Part shown: positions 1-6,107 of the stretch, in pieces
Layout of the letters: the number at the start of each line of letters is the position of its first letter
How positions within the stretch are numbered: the first letter of the stretch is position 1
Assembly (NCBI GenBank): GCA_023387935.1
Contig: JAEWHG010000177.1
Location: 1 to 9,013, forward strand
From: Bacillota bacterium
Lineage (GTDB): Bacteria > Bacillota > Clostridia > Peptostreptococcales > Natronincolaceae
DNA: 9,013 nucleotides
Reading direction: 5' to 3'
Program-made: the position numbers and the translations under genes
Notes under the pieces: model-generated
The model's input: the letters and a program-made list of their open reading frames with translations, nothing else
Told to the model about the DNA's origin: nothing
Databases searched by the model: none

Positions 1-21
1 TTTGTTCGTTTCTACTCACAA
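1..21 (-). repeat. 21-nt intergenic repeat, copy A
   Basis: On the minus strand this reads TTGTGAGTAGAAACGAACAA plus one A. It matches 5398-5418 at 19 of 21 positions; the only differences are two adjacent bases in the middle. Like the other copy it lies just downstream of a minus-strand terminator. The element touches the window edge and may continue beyond it. Function is unknown; a dispersed repeat or part of an RNA element are both possible. Confidence 0.5.
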
Positions 22-25
22 TAAA

Positions 26-71
26 AAGCAAGGCTTACCCCTTTATATATTAAGGAAATAAAGCCTTGCTT
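26..71 (-). terminator. Rho-independent terminator of the glutamine synthetase gene
   Basis: A perfect 11-bp stem (26-36 with 61-71, AAGCAAGGCTT against AAGCCTTGCTT) encloses a 24-nt loop that can form a small inner CCTT/AAGG stem. On the minus strand the stem runs into TTTTTATT. It begins 19 nt after the glutamine synthetase stop codon. Confidence 0.85.
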
Positions 72-90
72 CAAAATAGAATATTTTTAA

Positions 91-2040
91 TTAATGCCCA
101 AAATTATTACCTTCCTCAAACAAATTTCTACGATACGTAATGTATAAATGCTTTAATAAGGTTATTTTTTCATTCATTTCTAATTGTAAATTAGATACTA
201 AATCATAATCCTTTGACTCTATACCTTCTCTCATTCGAGTAAATAGAGACTTCTTGTCTAATGTATCCTTCATTAAATAATGTCTTAAATTGTTCACTTT
301 TTCCCAATTAACAACATCAATATCTGCTCCTGTTTCTTCTTTATGAATCTTTATACAGCTTCTTACTAAATCTATATTATCTGGAATAATTCGACCTATA
401 AGCTCTGTTACCCATTGTGAAATAGTTCCCTTACGATAAGAATTAATAATAGCAGAACTGAATACTTCGCCAGAGCATAGTATTTCTGATTTATGAGGCT
501 CTAAATCAAAACTTTTAATATTTTCCCATACCGTTCCAGGAGGCATGCCAAACATACGATTTCTCTCTTCTTCTGTATAATCTTCAAATACGTCTTCTTC
601 ACTTCTATATACCCTATCCTTTTCCAGATAAAACTTTTCTTCTCCTTGTCCTTTAGAAAATTCCTTTTCTAATTCCTTTGATGTCATTCCCGATTTTACT
701 ATTTCAACAATTCCATCAAGCATAGTTTGATAAATAGCTGCGATTGCTAAATATGTGTTAGTTGATGGGTTCGATGCTCTAACTTCAAATCTTGTTGCCT
801 TTGGATTATTCATGTCCCTAATTAAACCAATTAAAACAGTTCGGTTTCTAGATGGCATATCTACACTATGACCTATTGCACTAACGATACACACTGGCGC
901 TTCAAATCCTGGTTTTAAACGATTAAATGCGTCATTTGTAGAAGTTATAAATGGATTTACAACTTCATAATTTCTAAGTATTCCGTAAAGTCCACCCCAA
1001 CCTAAAATGCTCATATAATCAGTGGTTTTGTTTTTAGGTGTGAACACATTAATATATCTACCACTGTTTAGCTTTATTCCAACGCCTACGTGTATATGCT
1101 TTCCACTACCTGCCACACCTTCAATAGGCTTTGCCATAAACGTTACCTCTAACTCATATTGTTTGAAGGTTTCCTCTATAACTTCCCTAATAAAAAGTTC
1201 GTTATCTGCAGCTTGGATAGATGTAGAATACCTCCAAACTATTTCTAGCTGCTCCATTACATGGTTTAGCTTACCATTTACTCCAATCTTAGCGCTAACT
1301 CCGCCAACTTCCTTATGCCCTATTTCAGGCTCCATACCATACTTCTCAAGTAAAAGTATACTTTCCTCTAATGCAGTACGCACATTTCCTTTTGTGCGCT
1401 TCCAGTATTGCTCCTTTAACATTTGGGATGTCGATAGTTTTTCTTCATCTGCATAATCTTCAGGAGTCTTTACCCAAAATTCTAGCTCTGTAGCTGATGT
1501 TAATACGACCTCATCTATAGTCTCATCTGGTAAAATACCTAGATCTTCTTTAAGATGAGGATGGTTGTCAAATAAATGCTTAATTTGCGATTCAAAATGT
1601 GCCACAGCCCTATTTAATATAGATCTTGAATCGACTTTTTTAGAATTATGTACTAAAAATGCAGGTATTCTTAATGTTCCAATTGGTAGTCCAGAAGAAA
1701 GGCAAATGTGCTCATAATTATAATCAACAAACCAATTAACAGAAGTATCCGGGACTAAATCTACCTTTGCATTATTTAATGTAGCAATACCATGTAAAGC
1801 AACGCTAGACCCATCTGTTTGAACTCCCACCTTGAAAAATCTTTCAATCTCATTAATAAATAGAGAAATAGGAATTTTTTCGTCCGTGTCATTTCCTCCT
1901 AGGTCCACACCAATTAAAGAAACGAATTGAATTGAAGGGTGTGCCTTTAACAATTCTGTAAGTGTTTCTTTATTATGTGTCCATGGCGGAAGACAATATA
2001 GCATGGGCTCATCTAAAAGCTTCTTAAGTGATTCTTTCAT
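91..2040 (-). CDS. glnA: Glutamine synthetase, long clostridial form
   Basis: Cytoplasmic enzyme joining ammonia to glutamate with ATP to make glutamine. The protein has 649 residues. Visible glutamine synthetase motifs, in order: a beta-grasp-like segment with VDLGGND (45-51), DLVPD (94-98), ELEFWV with metal-ligand glutamates (185-190), GHKEVGG (241-247), FMAKP..G..GSGKHIHVG (301-319) with the conserved catalytic-region histidine, RLKPGFEAP (374-382), SRNRTVLIGLIR (397-408) and RFEVRASNP (417-425). The motif order resembles type I enzymes, but those have about 440-470 residues; this one carries insertions and about 210 extra C-terminal residues, while type III (GlnN) enzymes are nearer 700. 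Its exact class is therefore uncertain. The start at 2040 is chosen because GGAGG lies 7 nt upstream; the longest frame starts at 2076 but has no ribosome binding site. It has its own promoter and terminator, so it is probably monocistronic. The symbol is by family only. Confidence 0.9.
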   Translation of the reverse strand: MKESLKKLLDEPMLYCLPPWTHNKETLTELLKAHPSIQFVSLIGVDLGGNDTDEKIPISLFINEIERFFKVGVQTDGSSVALHGIATLNNAKVDLVPDTSVNWFVDYNYEHICLSSGLPIGTLRIPAFLVHNSKKVDSRSILNRAVAHFESQIKHLFDNHPHLKEDLGILPDETIDEVVLTSATELEFWVKTPEDYADEEKLSTSQMLKEQYWKRTKGNVRTALEESILLLEKYGMEPEIGHKEVGGVSAKIGVNGKLNHVMEQLEIVWRYSTSIQAADNELFIREVIEETFKQYELEVTFMAKPIEGVAGSGKHIHVGVGIKLNSGRYINVFTPKNKTTDYMSILGWGGLYGILRNYEVVNPFITSTNDAFNRLKPGFEAPVCIVSAIGHSVDMPSRNRTVLIGLIRDMNNPKATRFEVRASNPSTNTYLAIAAIYQTMLDGIVEIVKSGMTSKELEKEFSKGQGEEKFYLEKDRVYRSEEDVFEDYTEEERNRMFGMPPGTVWENIKSFDLEPHKSEILCSGEVFSSAIINSYRKGTISQWVTELIGRIIPDNIDLVRSCIKIHKEETGADIDVVNWEKVNNLRHYLMKDTLDKKSLFTRMREGIESKDYDLVSNLQLEMNEKITLLKHLYITYRRNLFEEGNNFGH

Positions 2041-2047
2041 ACTTACG

Positions 2048-2052
2048 CCTCC
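2048..2052 (-). promoter_or_regulatory. Ribosome binding site fixing the glutamine synthetase start
   Basis: GGAGG on the minus strand, 7 nt before the ATG at 2040. The alternative upstream ATG at 2076 is preceded only by A/T-rich sequence with no Shine-Dalgarno match. Confidence 0.85.
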
Positions 2053-2100
2053 GATTAAAATATTTATTTCGATCATTTGTTCTTAAAAATTTTAATATAT

Positions 2101-2129
2101 ATTATATATTAATTATAATAACTTGTAAA
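2101..2129 (-). promoter_or_regulatory. Sigma-A type promoter of the glutamine synthetase gene
   Basis: Minus strand: -35 TTTACA (2124-2129), 17-nt spacer, -10 TATAAT (2101-2106), a perfect consensus -10. Transcription would start near 2094, giving a leader of about 50 nt. It lies between the terminator of the upstream operon and the gene. No clear operator is seen in the A/T-rich surroundings. Confidence 0.7.
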
Positions 2130-2157
2130 TAAATATTTATACAAATAGAATAAAGAA

Positions 2158-2181
2158 TACGCCTATTTTTCAATAGACGTA
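2158..2181 (-). terminator. Rho-independent terminator of the PP2C/HD-GYP operon
   Basis: On the minus strand TACGTCTATT and AATAGGCGTA form a 10-bp stem (one G-T pair) around a GAAA tetraloop, followed by TTCTTTATTCT. It starts about 30 nt after the HD-GYP stop codon and ends before the glutamine synthetase promoter. Confidence 0.8.
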
Positions 2182-2211
2182 TAAAAATAACATTGCTAAT
2201 TCTAAGTTATA

Positions 2212-3870
2212 TTAACTAGTTTCTAAAATAGCCTCTACAAATTGATCTACTAAATAAGAATCAAATTGTGATCCTCTATGCTTTTTTAATTCTTCAATAG
2301 CATCACTTTTATTTAATGGATCTTTATAAGCTCTTTTTGTAGTCATAGCATCATACGAGTCTGCTATAGTAACAATTTTAACAAGGGTGGGTATTTCCTC
2401 ACCCACAAGTCCATCTGGATAACCTCTACCATCAATCCTCTCGTGATGATTTCGTATTATGCTTAAGCACTCCTCTAAGAATTTTAGGCTTTCAATAAAG
2501 GACGCACCTTTCTCAGGATGCTTTTTGATTATATTGTATTCCTCATCATTTAATGTACTTGCTTTTAATAATAAATGATCTGGAATGCCTAATTTCCCTA
2601 TATCATGGAGTATACTCCCATGCATTAGAATCTCTAACTCTCTATCTGATAAATTTATTTTCCTTCCTAGCATTAAACAATATTCCATAACCCTTTCACT
2701 ATGTCCCTTCGTATATGTATCCTTCAACTCAATGGCCTTAACCAAAGCCTTTATTGTATCAAAATATGATGTTAGTAATTTATCATTAGTTACATTAATT
2801 TCTTCAAAACTAGCAGCTAACTCCTCGTTTAGTGCCTGCAATTCCTCATCTCTAAAACAAATTGCCTCTATTGTCTTATTAAACTGTATTGCTATATCAC
2901 TGATTTCATCGAAATTATTTAAAGGTACCTGTAGAACATAATCTCCATCCTCTGCCTTTTTCATTGCTTCAATTAACAAATTTATAGGATTCAGTGTCTT
3001 TTTAATAACTATAAATATTAAAAATGAAAATATGATCAGTATAAAAGAAAATATTTTTAAATTTTTATTAAATAACTTTGTCACTGGAGCATGCAAGTCA
3101 CTCTCGTTAACTGAGATCACTGCAAAGAGTTCAGTTTCTTCTAATTCTTTATAAAAAGCATATCTTTTAGCATTATTTTCATCATGATATTCTATAAAGC
3201 CGTTTTTGCTAGAAAAACCGTCAATATCTAAATATTTAAAGAAATTGAGAAATGTCATTTTGCCATAATCGGAATGCAAGATTACATCGCCATACTCATC
3301 AATTAAAAAGCCAACCCCATGTCCATCAATATTTAATGACTCTACAAGTTCCCCTAGATTTGCCATAGGAATTGTACCTATTACGACTCCTACAACCTCA
3401 TAATTATAATAAGTCGGAATTCCAATAACTATTTGATAAATGCCAGTTGATTTTGAATATACAGGGTCAGAAACCACAGTTTTACCTAAAAAAGCCTCTT
3501 CTAAATATTCTCTATCCGAAAGATCTCCTAAAGTATCACTTCCAGTAATATTATAGGTTCTATCTTTAAAAACTAAACCGATTTTATCGAATACGCTATC
3601 CTCTAAATTATCGTAGAAATAAGTTGAATGCTCTTTCCAATTCAAGTTAGGATTATCTAACTTCTGAGTAATACGCCACAATTGCTTTTTTCCATTTTTA
3701 ATCCTATATTCCATATCTTGAGCATGATTTTCAATATTTGCAAGTGATATTTTATATTGATAATCCATCGTAAAATTTAAAGCTGCCTTTTGAGTTCCAA
3801 ACCATAAAGAAATAAACGAGGCTATTAATAGAGAAATGCTAATTAAAGACAATTTATATTTTAACTTCAT
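2212..3870 (-). CDS. Membrane sensor HD-GYP protein, probable c-di-GMP phosphodiesterase
   Basis: 552-residue inner-membrane protein. Layout: membrane segment at about 5-23; extracellular sensor at about 30-268 that looks like a Cache domain (LSDREYLEEAF at 117-127 and VSDPVYSKSTG at 133-143 are typical); second membrane segment at about 271-289; HAMP linker with LNPI and DEISD (about 290-340); coiled coil (about 340-365); HD-GYP domain (about 370-552). The HD-GYP metal and signature residues appear intact: GHSE (H390), LHDIGK (H422, D423), KKHPEKG (H451), NHHERIDGRGYPDG (H475, H476) and IADSYDAM (D504). Family knowledge predicts hydrolysis of cyclic di-GMP under control of an extracellular ligand, whose identity cannot be read. 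The start at 3870 has AGGAG 7 nt upstream; an in-frame ATG at 3891 has none. It lies 84 nt behind the PP2C gene, probably in one operon. A weak internal promoter is possible at 3895-3923. Confidence 0.9.
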   Translation of the reverse strand: MKLKYKLSLISISLLIASFISLWFGTQKAALNFTMDYQYKISLANIENHAQDMEYRIKNGKKQLWRITQKLDNPNLNWKEHSTYFYDNLEDSVFDKIGLVFKDRTYNITGSDTLGDLSDREYLEEAFLGKTVVSDPVYSKSTGIYQIVIGIPTYYNYEVVGVVIGTIPMANLGELVESLNIDGHGVGFLIDEYGDVILHSDYGKMTFLNFFKYLDIDGFSSKNGFIEYHDENNAKRYAFYKELEETELFAVISVNESDLHAPVTKLFNKNLKIFSFILIIFSFLIFIVIKKTLNPINLLIEAMKKAEDGDYVLQVPLNNFDEISDIAIQFNKTIEAICFRDEELQALNEELAASFEEINVTNDKLLTSYFDTIKALVKAIELKDTYTKGHSERVMEYCLMLGRKINLSDRELEILMHGSILHDIGKLGIPDHLLLKASTLNDEEYNIIKKHPEKGASFIESLKFLEECLSIIRNHHERIDGRGYPDGLVGEEIPTLVKIVTIADSYDAMTTKRAYKDPLNKSDAIEELKKHRGSQFDSYLVDQFVEAILETS

Positions 3871-3877
3871 TATGTTT

Positions 3878-3882
3878 CTCCT
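3878..3882 (-). promoter_or_regulatory. Ribosome binding site fixing the HD-GYP start
   Basis: AGGAG on the minus strand, 7 nt before the ATG at 3870. It overlaps the seven extra codons of the longest reading frame, so the upstream ATGs at 3891 and 3888 are unlikely starts. Confidence 0.8.
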
Positions 3883-3894
3883 ATGCATCATAAT

Positions 3895-3923
3895 TTTATA
3901 TTTAATTCTTTATAAAGTCATAA
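3895..3923 (-). promoter_or_regulatory. Possible weak internal promoter before the HD-GYP gene
   Basis: Minus strand TTATGA (3918-3923), 17-nt spacer, TATAAA (3895-3900). The -35 matches consensus at only three positions. In such A/T-rich DNA this may be chance; no terminator separates the two signalling genes, so readthrough is the simpler explanation for expression. Confidence 0.2.
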
Positions 3924-3954
3924 CCATACTGTCAGCTTTCTTAGATTAAAAATA

Positions 3955-5169
3955 CTATACGAACTTTATCCAGCACATTTCTAATATGGATATATCATCA
4001 CTTAAGCTCAATTGATCTCTAACTAATTTATTAAGTCCCATAGTGAAATGGCCATTAAAAAGTGCTTCTTCCGTCTTAACGTAATCAATAATACCATCGT
4101 ATCCGATTGAATTTCCCTCTGCATCCTTTACTTCCGTAAGTCCATCTGTATACATTATTAAATGATCTCCAGAATCTAAATATACTGTTTTTTCCTCATA
4201 ATCTTCACCAAACTCGAAGCCTATCGGTGTGCCATATGCATCTAACTCTATTGTTTCTCCATTGTCCTTAACTAACAAAGGAACAGGATGTCCACCTCTT
4301 ACATATTTCATTACCCCTGTTTTTACATTTAAAACCATATAAAACATTGTAAAATAGTGCTCATATTTCCCAAATGGAAACCTCTTATTTAAATACTTAA
4401 TAACTTCTACAGGAGGTACTATCTCATAATATGGGGGAGTACTTATTTTTCTTTTCAAAGGAGATCCTTTATCCACATCTAAAATTAAACTTTCAGATAA
4501 TGTAACAGCTAGCATGGATGCGGCAACCCCATGTCCCATAACATCAATCATATATATACCCACATGATCCTCATCCAGCATAAATACATCGAATATATCT
4601 CCACCTACTCTTCCAGATGGCTGATATAACCAATTAAACGAGCAATTAGGTATATTCCCTAAGGATTTAGGTATAAGTGCTTCCTGTATCTTTGAAGCTA
4701 AGCTTAAATTTCTTTCTAATTCATTTTTCTGTTTTTCAATCATATCTATATTTTCTGCTAACGCTTTTTTACACAACTTTAGTTGTTTTTGTATATTTAC
4801 TAACTTAGTTTTATTTCTGATTCTTAAAACTAAATCTTCGTTTTCAAATGGAAAATTAATATAGTCATCTATTCCCAAAGAAATAAATGTTTGCTTATCC
4901 TCTACAGTACTCGCATGAAATATTGCAACAATTGGTATTTCCTTAGTTCGTTCATCTGCACCTATAATTCTACAAGTATCTAGTTCAGCTTTACTATTTT
5001 TAAAGCAATTTATTAGAATAACATGGGGCATTTCTTTCAATATATCATCTAGGCAATTACCGTCAATTACACTTTGGACTACCTCATAACCATAGCTTCT
5101 AAGTAATTCTTTTATATCTCTGTTTAAATCTCCATCGAAATTAAGTATCAGTATTTTATAAGTAGTCAT
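3955..5169 (-). CDS. Receiver-like domain fused to a PP2C/RsbU-type Ser/Thr phosphatase; receiver lacks the phosphorylation residues
   Basis: 404-residue soluble protein with three parts: a receiver-like fold (about 1-122), a coiled-coil linker (about 123-165) and a SpoIIE/RsbU-type PP2C phosphatase domain (about 166-404). The phosphatase looks active: IQEALIPKS (161-169), VGGDIFDVF (188-196, D191), IDVMGHG (208-214, D209), RGGHPVPLL (291-299), MYTDGLTE (339-346, D342) and SDDIS (390-394). Family members usually dephosphorylate an anti-anti-sigma factor of the SpoIIAA/RsbV type; none is encoded here. In the receiver the usual acidic pair is N10-F11, the phosphoacceptor position is N54 (ILINCF), the Thr/Ser position is H85 and the Lys before Pro is F106 (DDYINFPF). 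It should not be phosphorylated in the normal way. The start at 5169 follows a GGGGGG run (5176-5181) 6 nt upstream, an unusual, wobble-pairing Shine-Dalgarno. It is first in an operon with the HD-GYP gene. Confidence 0.88.
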   Translation of the reverse strand: MTTYKILILNFDGDLNRDIKELLRSYGYEVVQSVIDGNCLDDILKEMPHVILINCFKNSKAELDTCRIIGADERTKEIPIVAIFHASTVEDKQTFISLGIDDYINFPFENEDLVLRIRNKTKLVNIQKQLKLCKKALAENIDMIEKQKNELERNLSLASKIQEALIPKSLGNIPNCSFNWLYQPSGRVGGDIFDVFMLDEDHVGIYMIDVMGHGVAASMLAVTLSESLILDVDKGSPLKRKISTPPYYEIVPPVEVIKYLNKRFPFGKYEHYFTMFYMVLNVKTGVMKYVRGGHPVPLLVKDNGETIELDAYGTPIGFEFGEDYEEKTVYLDSGDHLIMYTDGLTEVKDAEGNSIGYDGIIDYVKTEEALFNGHFTMGLNKLVRDQLSLSDDISILEMCWIKFV

Positions 5170-5397
5170 TTTTCGCCCCCCACTTCTTTATTTAACAAAT
5201 TAACAATCATTACTAATTCTGAAACACTAGTTATTTTCTTGCTTTTCCCTTAATCTTTTTAATAATAATTTTCTTTTATTTTCCATGCATATTAGTATTT
5301 ACTTCTACACATTTTGATAAATTCCTACTTCGTTTTATAAATTTCACAATTTTATTTTTAACTTGAGACTTATATCCTATTGTTTTCAAAAATAAAA
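5170..5397. other. Intergenic region before the PP2C gene, no gene seen
   Basis: This A/T-rich stretch holds the ribosome binding site (5176-5181) and the candidate promoter at 5300-5328. I see no coding frame with a start signal, no tRNA-like fold and no clear riboswitch. With the repeat and terminator to its right, the gene-free interval extends to 5533. Confidence 0.5.
5300..5328 (-). promoter_or_regulatory. Candidate sigma-H-like promoter before the PP2C/HD-GYP operon
   Basis: Minus strand GTAGGAATT (5320-5328) fits the sigma-H -35 pattern RNAGGAWWW at all positions. After 11 nt comes GTAGAAGTA (5300-5308), which fits RNNGAATWW except for one base in the GAAT core. The leader would be about 130 nt. 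The match is suggestive only; sigma-A-like pairs such as TTATCA-17-TACTAA also overlap this stretch, and A/T-rich DNA gives false hits. Confidence 0.3.
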
Positions 5398-5418
5398 TTT
5401 GTTCGTTTAGACTCACAA
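5398..5418 (-). repeat. 21-nt intergenic repeat, copy B
   Basis: The minus strand ends in GAGTCTAAACGAACAAA and matches 1-21 at 19 of 21 positions. Here a GTTTGT/ACGAAC stem of 6 bp with an 8-nt loop can form (5401-5420), followed by AAATTTTATTTTT, so it could act as a weak terminator. In copy A this stem is mostly lost, so primary sequence is what is conserved. It lies downstream of the terminator at 5474-5507 and next to the hairpin at 5429-5465. Confidence 0.5.
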
Positions 5419-5428
5419 ACTTTATGTC

Positions 5429-5465
5429 GCACTCAATTCTAAACTTTGCTTAGAATTTCAAGTGC
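5429..5465 (-). other. 37-nt imperfect hairpin beside repeat copy B
   Basis: GCACT/AGTGC (5 bp) and AATTCTAA/TTAGAATT (8 bp) form a stem with a small internal loop and a 7-nt apical loop. It lies between the terminator of the small flavin lipoprotein gene and repeat copy B. It could be part of a mobile palindromic element or of an unrecognised small RNA; no known family was recognised. Confidence 0.5.
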
Positions 5466-5473
5466 TCAAAATA

Positions 5474-5507
5474 AAAACATGACCCTGTATTAATAGGATC
5501 ATGTTTT
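5474..5507 (-). terminator. Rho-independent terminator of the small flavin lipoprotein gene
   Basis: A 13-bp stem (5474-5486 with 5495-5507, minus strand AAAACATGATCCT against AGGGTCATGTTTT with one G-T pair) has an 8-nt loop and runs into TTTTTATTTT. It starts 26 nt after the stop codon at 5534. Confidence 0.9.
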
Positions 5508-5533
5508 CGCTTTAAAACCTTAATTTTATTAAA

Positions 5534-5884
5534 TTATTTTGCTTCTAATGCGTTTTTAACAGCTTCCATTGTTCCGTTGCTTGAACCTGTTGCACCAGAA
5601 ACTGCTTCTACTTCTGTAGATTGAGCATCAATGATTTTTTGAGATACTTCTTCGATTGCTACGTCACCAAGACCTTCTGTCTCTGCTTGTTCTAAAACAT
5701 CTATAGTTGTAATTTTACCATCTTTAACTTCTACACTTACTTTTATATCTCCCTTATAGCCTGCTCCTACACCTTCATATGTACCATCTGTAAAGCCTGC
5801 TTTATCTTCTGCTGGTGCAGAACATCCTACAACTGCTGCCATTGCTAATGCAGCTACTAATCCTAATGCTAATCTTTTTTTCAT
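5534..5884 (-). CDS. Small lipoprotein with one FMN-binding domain
   Basis: 116-residue exported lipoprotein. A lysine-rich N terminus and hydrophobic stretch lead to the lipobox VVGC, so Cys21 should be lipidated and anchor the protein outside the membrane. Residues about 31-116 form a complete FMN_bind domain: DGTYEGVGAGYKG (33-45), VKDGKI (53-58), GLGDVA (71-76) and SGATGSS (96-102). In this family FMN is attached covalently by ApbE to the threonine of SGATxS, here T99. Likely role: electron carrier at the cell surface. About 59 of 86 residues are identical to the first domain of the neighbouring two-domain lipoprotein, with VEAVSGAT conserved exactly, so the two arose by duplication. GGAGG lies 10 nt before the start. 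It has its own promoter, leader hairpin and terminator. Confidence 0.92.
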   Translation of the reverse strand: MKKRLALGLVAALAMAAVVGCSAPAEDKAGFTDGTYEGVGAGYKGDIKVSVEVKDGKITTIDVLEQAETEGLGDVAIEEVSQKIIDAQSTEVEAVSGATGSSNGTMEAVKNALEAK

Positions 5885-5938
5885 TTTTTAAAATCCTCCT
5901 TGATATAAGAATCAATAATTTTTTAATTAATAATCATT

Positions 5939-5970
5939 ACTTGTTAATTACCAATTTAAAATTAACAAGT
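5939..5970 (-). promoter_or_regulatory. Perfect inverted repeat in the leader of the small flavin lipoprotein gene
   Basis: ACTTGTTAATT and AATTAACAAGT pair as a perfect 11-bp stem around a 10-nt loop. From the proposed promoter at 5986-6014 it would lie about 10 nt from the 5' end of the transcript. It could stabilise the mRNA or serve as a protein-binding operator. It overlaps an alternative extended -10 match (TGATATACT, 5968-5976). No U tract follows, so a terminator is unlikely. Confidence 0.5.
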
Positions 5971-5985
5971 ATATCATACTAACTA

Positions 5986-6014
5986 ATTTTACATCTTTAT
6001 AAAAATAAAAGCAA
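5986..6014 (-). promoter_or_regulatory. Promoter of the small flavin lipoprotein gene
   Basis: Minus strand TTGCTT (6009-6014), 17-nt spacer ending in AAAGATG, TAAAAT (5986-5991). The same layout (TTGCAT-17-TAAAAT with AAAGATG) precedes the three-module flavin gene at 8740-8768, which supports the choice over the nearby TGATATACT. Transcript start would be near 5979. Confidence 0.5.
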
Positions 6015-6048
6015 GGTTGCTATAGACTTAATATTGACAAATATATCA

Positions 6049-6085
6049 AAAAATACACCTCAGTCTTTAAATGAAGTGTATTTTT
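6049..6085 (-). terminator. Rho-independent terminator of the two-domain flavin lipoprotein gene
   Basis: A 14-bp stem (6049-6062 with 6072-6085, one G-T pair) with a 9-nt loop ends in a run of Ts on the minus strand. It starts 22 nt after the stop codon at 6108 and separates this gene from the small lipoprotein gene. Confidence 0.88.
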
Positions 6086-6107
6086 ATCTTTATTCTATTT
6101 ATTATCT

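Noticed and set aside
1022..1456. Plus-strand frame of 144 codons inside the glutamine synthetase gene
   Set aside because: Antisense shadow of a strongly conserved enzyme gene, no ribosome binding site, no recognisable domain.
2116..2128. 13-base identity (TTACAAGTTATTA) between the glutamine synthetase promoter and the leader at 8717-8729
   Set aside because: A/T-rich 13-mers shared by chance are expected in a window of this size, and the two sites have different positions relative to their promoters.
5926..5945. Fur-box-like sequence TAATAATCATTA before the small flavin lipoprotein gene
   Set aside because: Only about 10 of 14 informative positions match the TGATAATNATTATCA pattern, and an equal match occurs near 5201-5215; not significant in such A/T-rich DNA.
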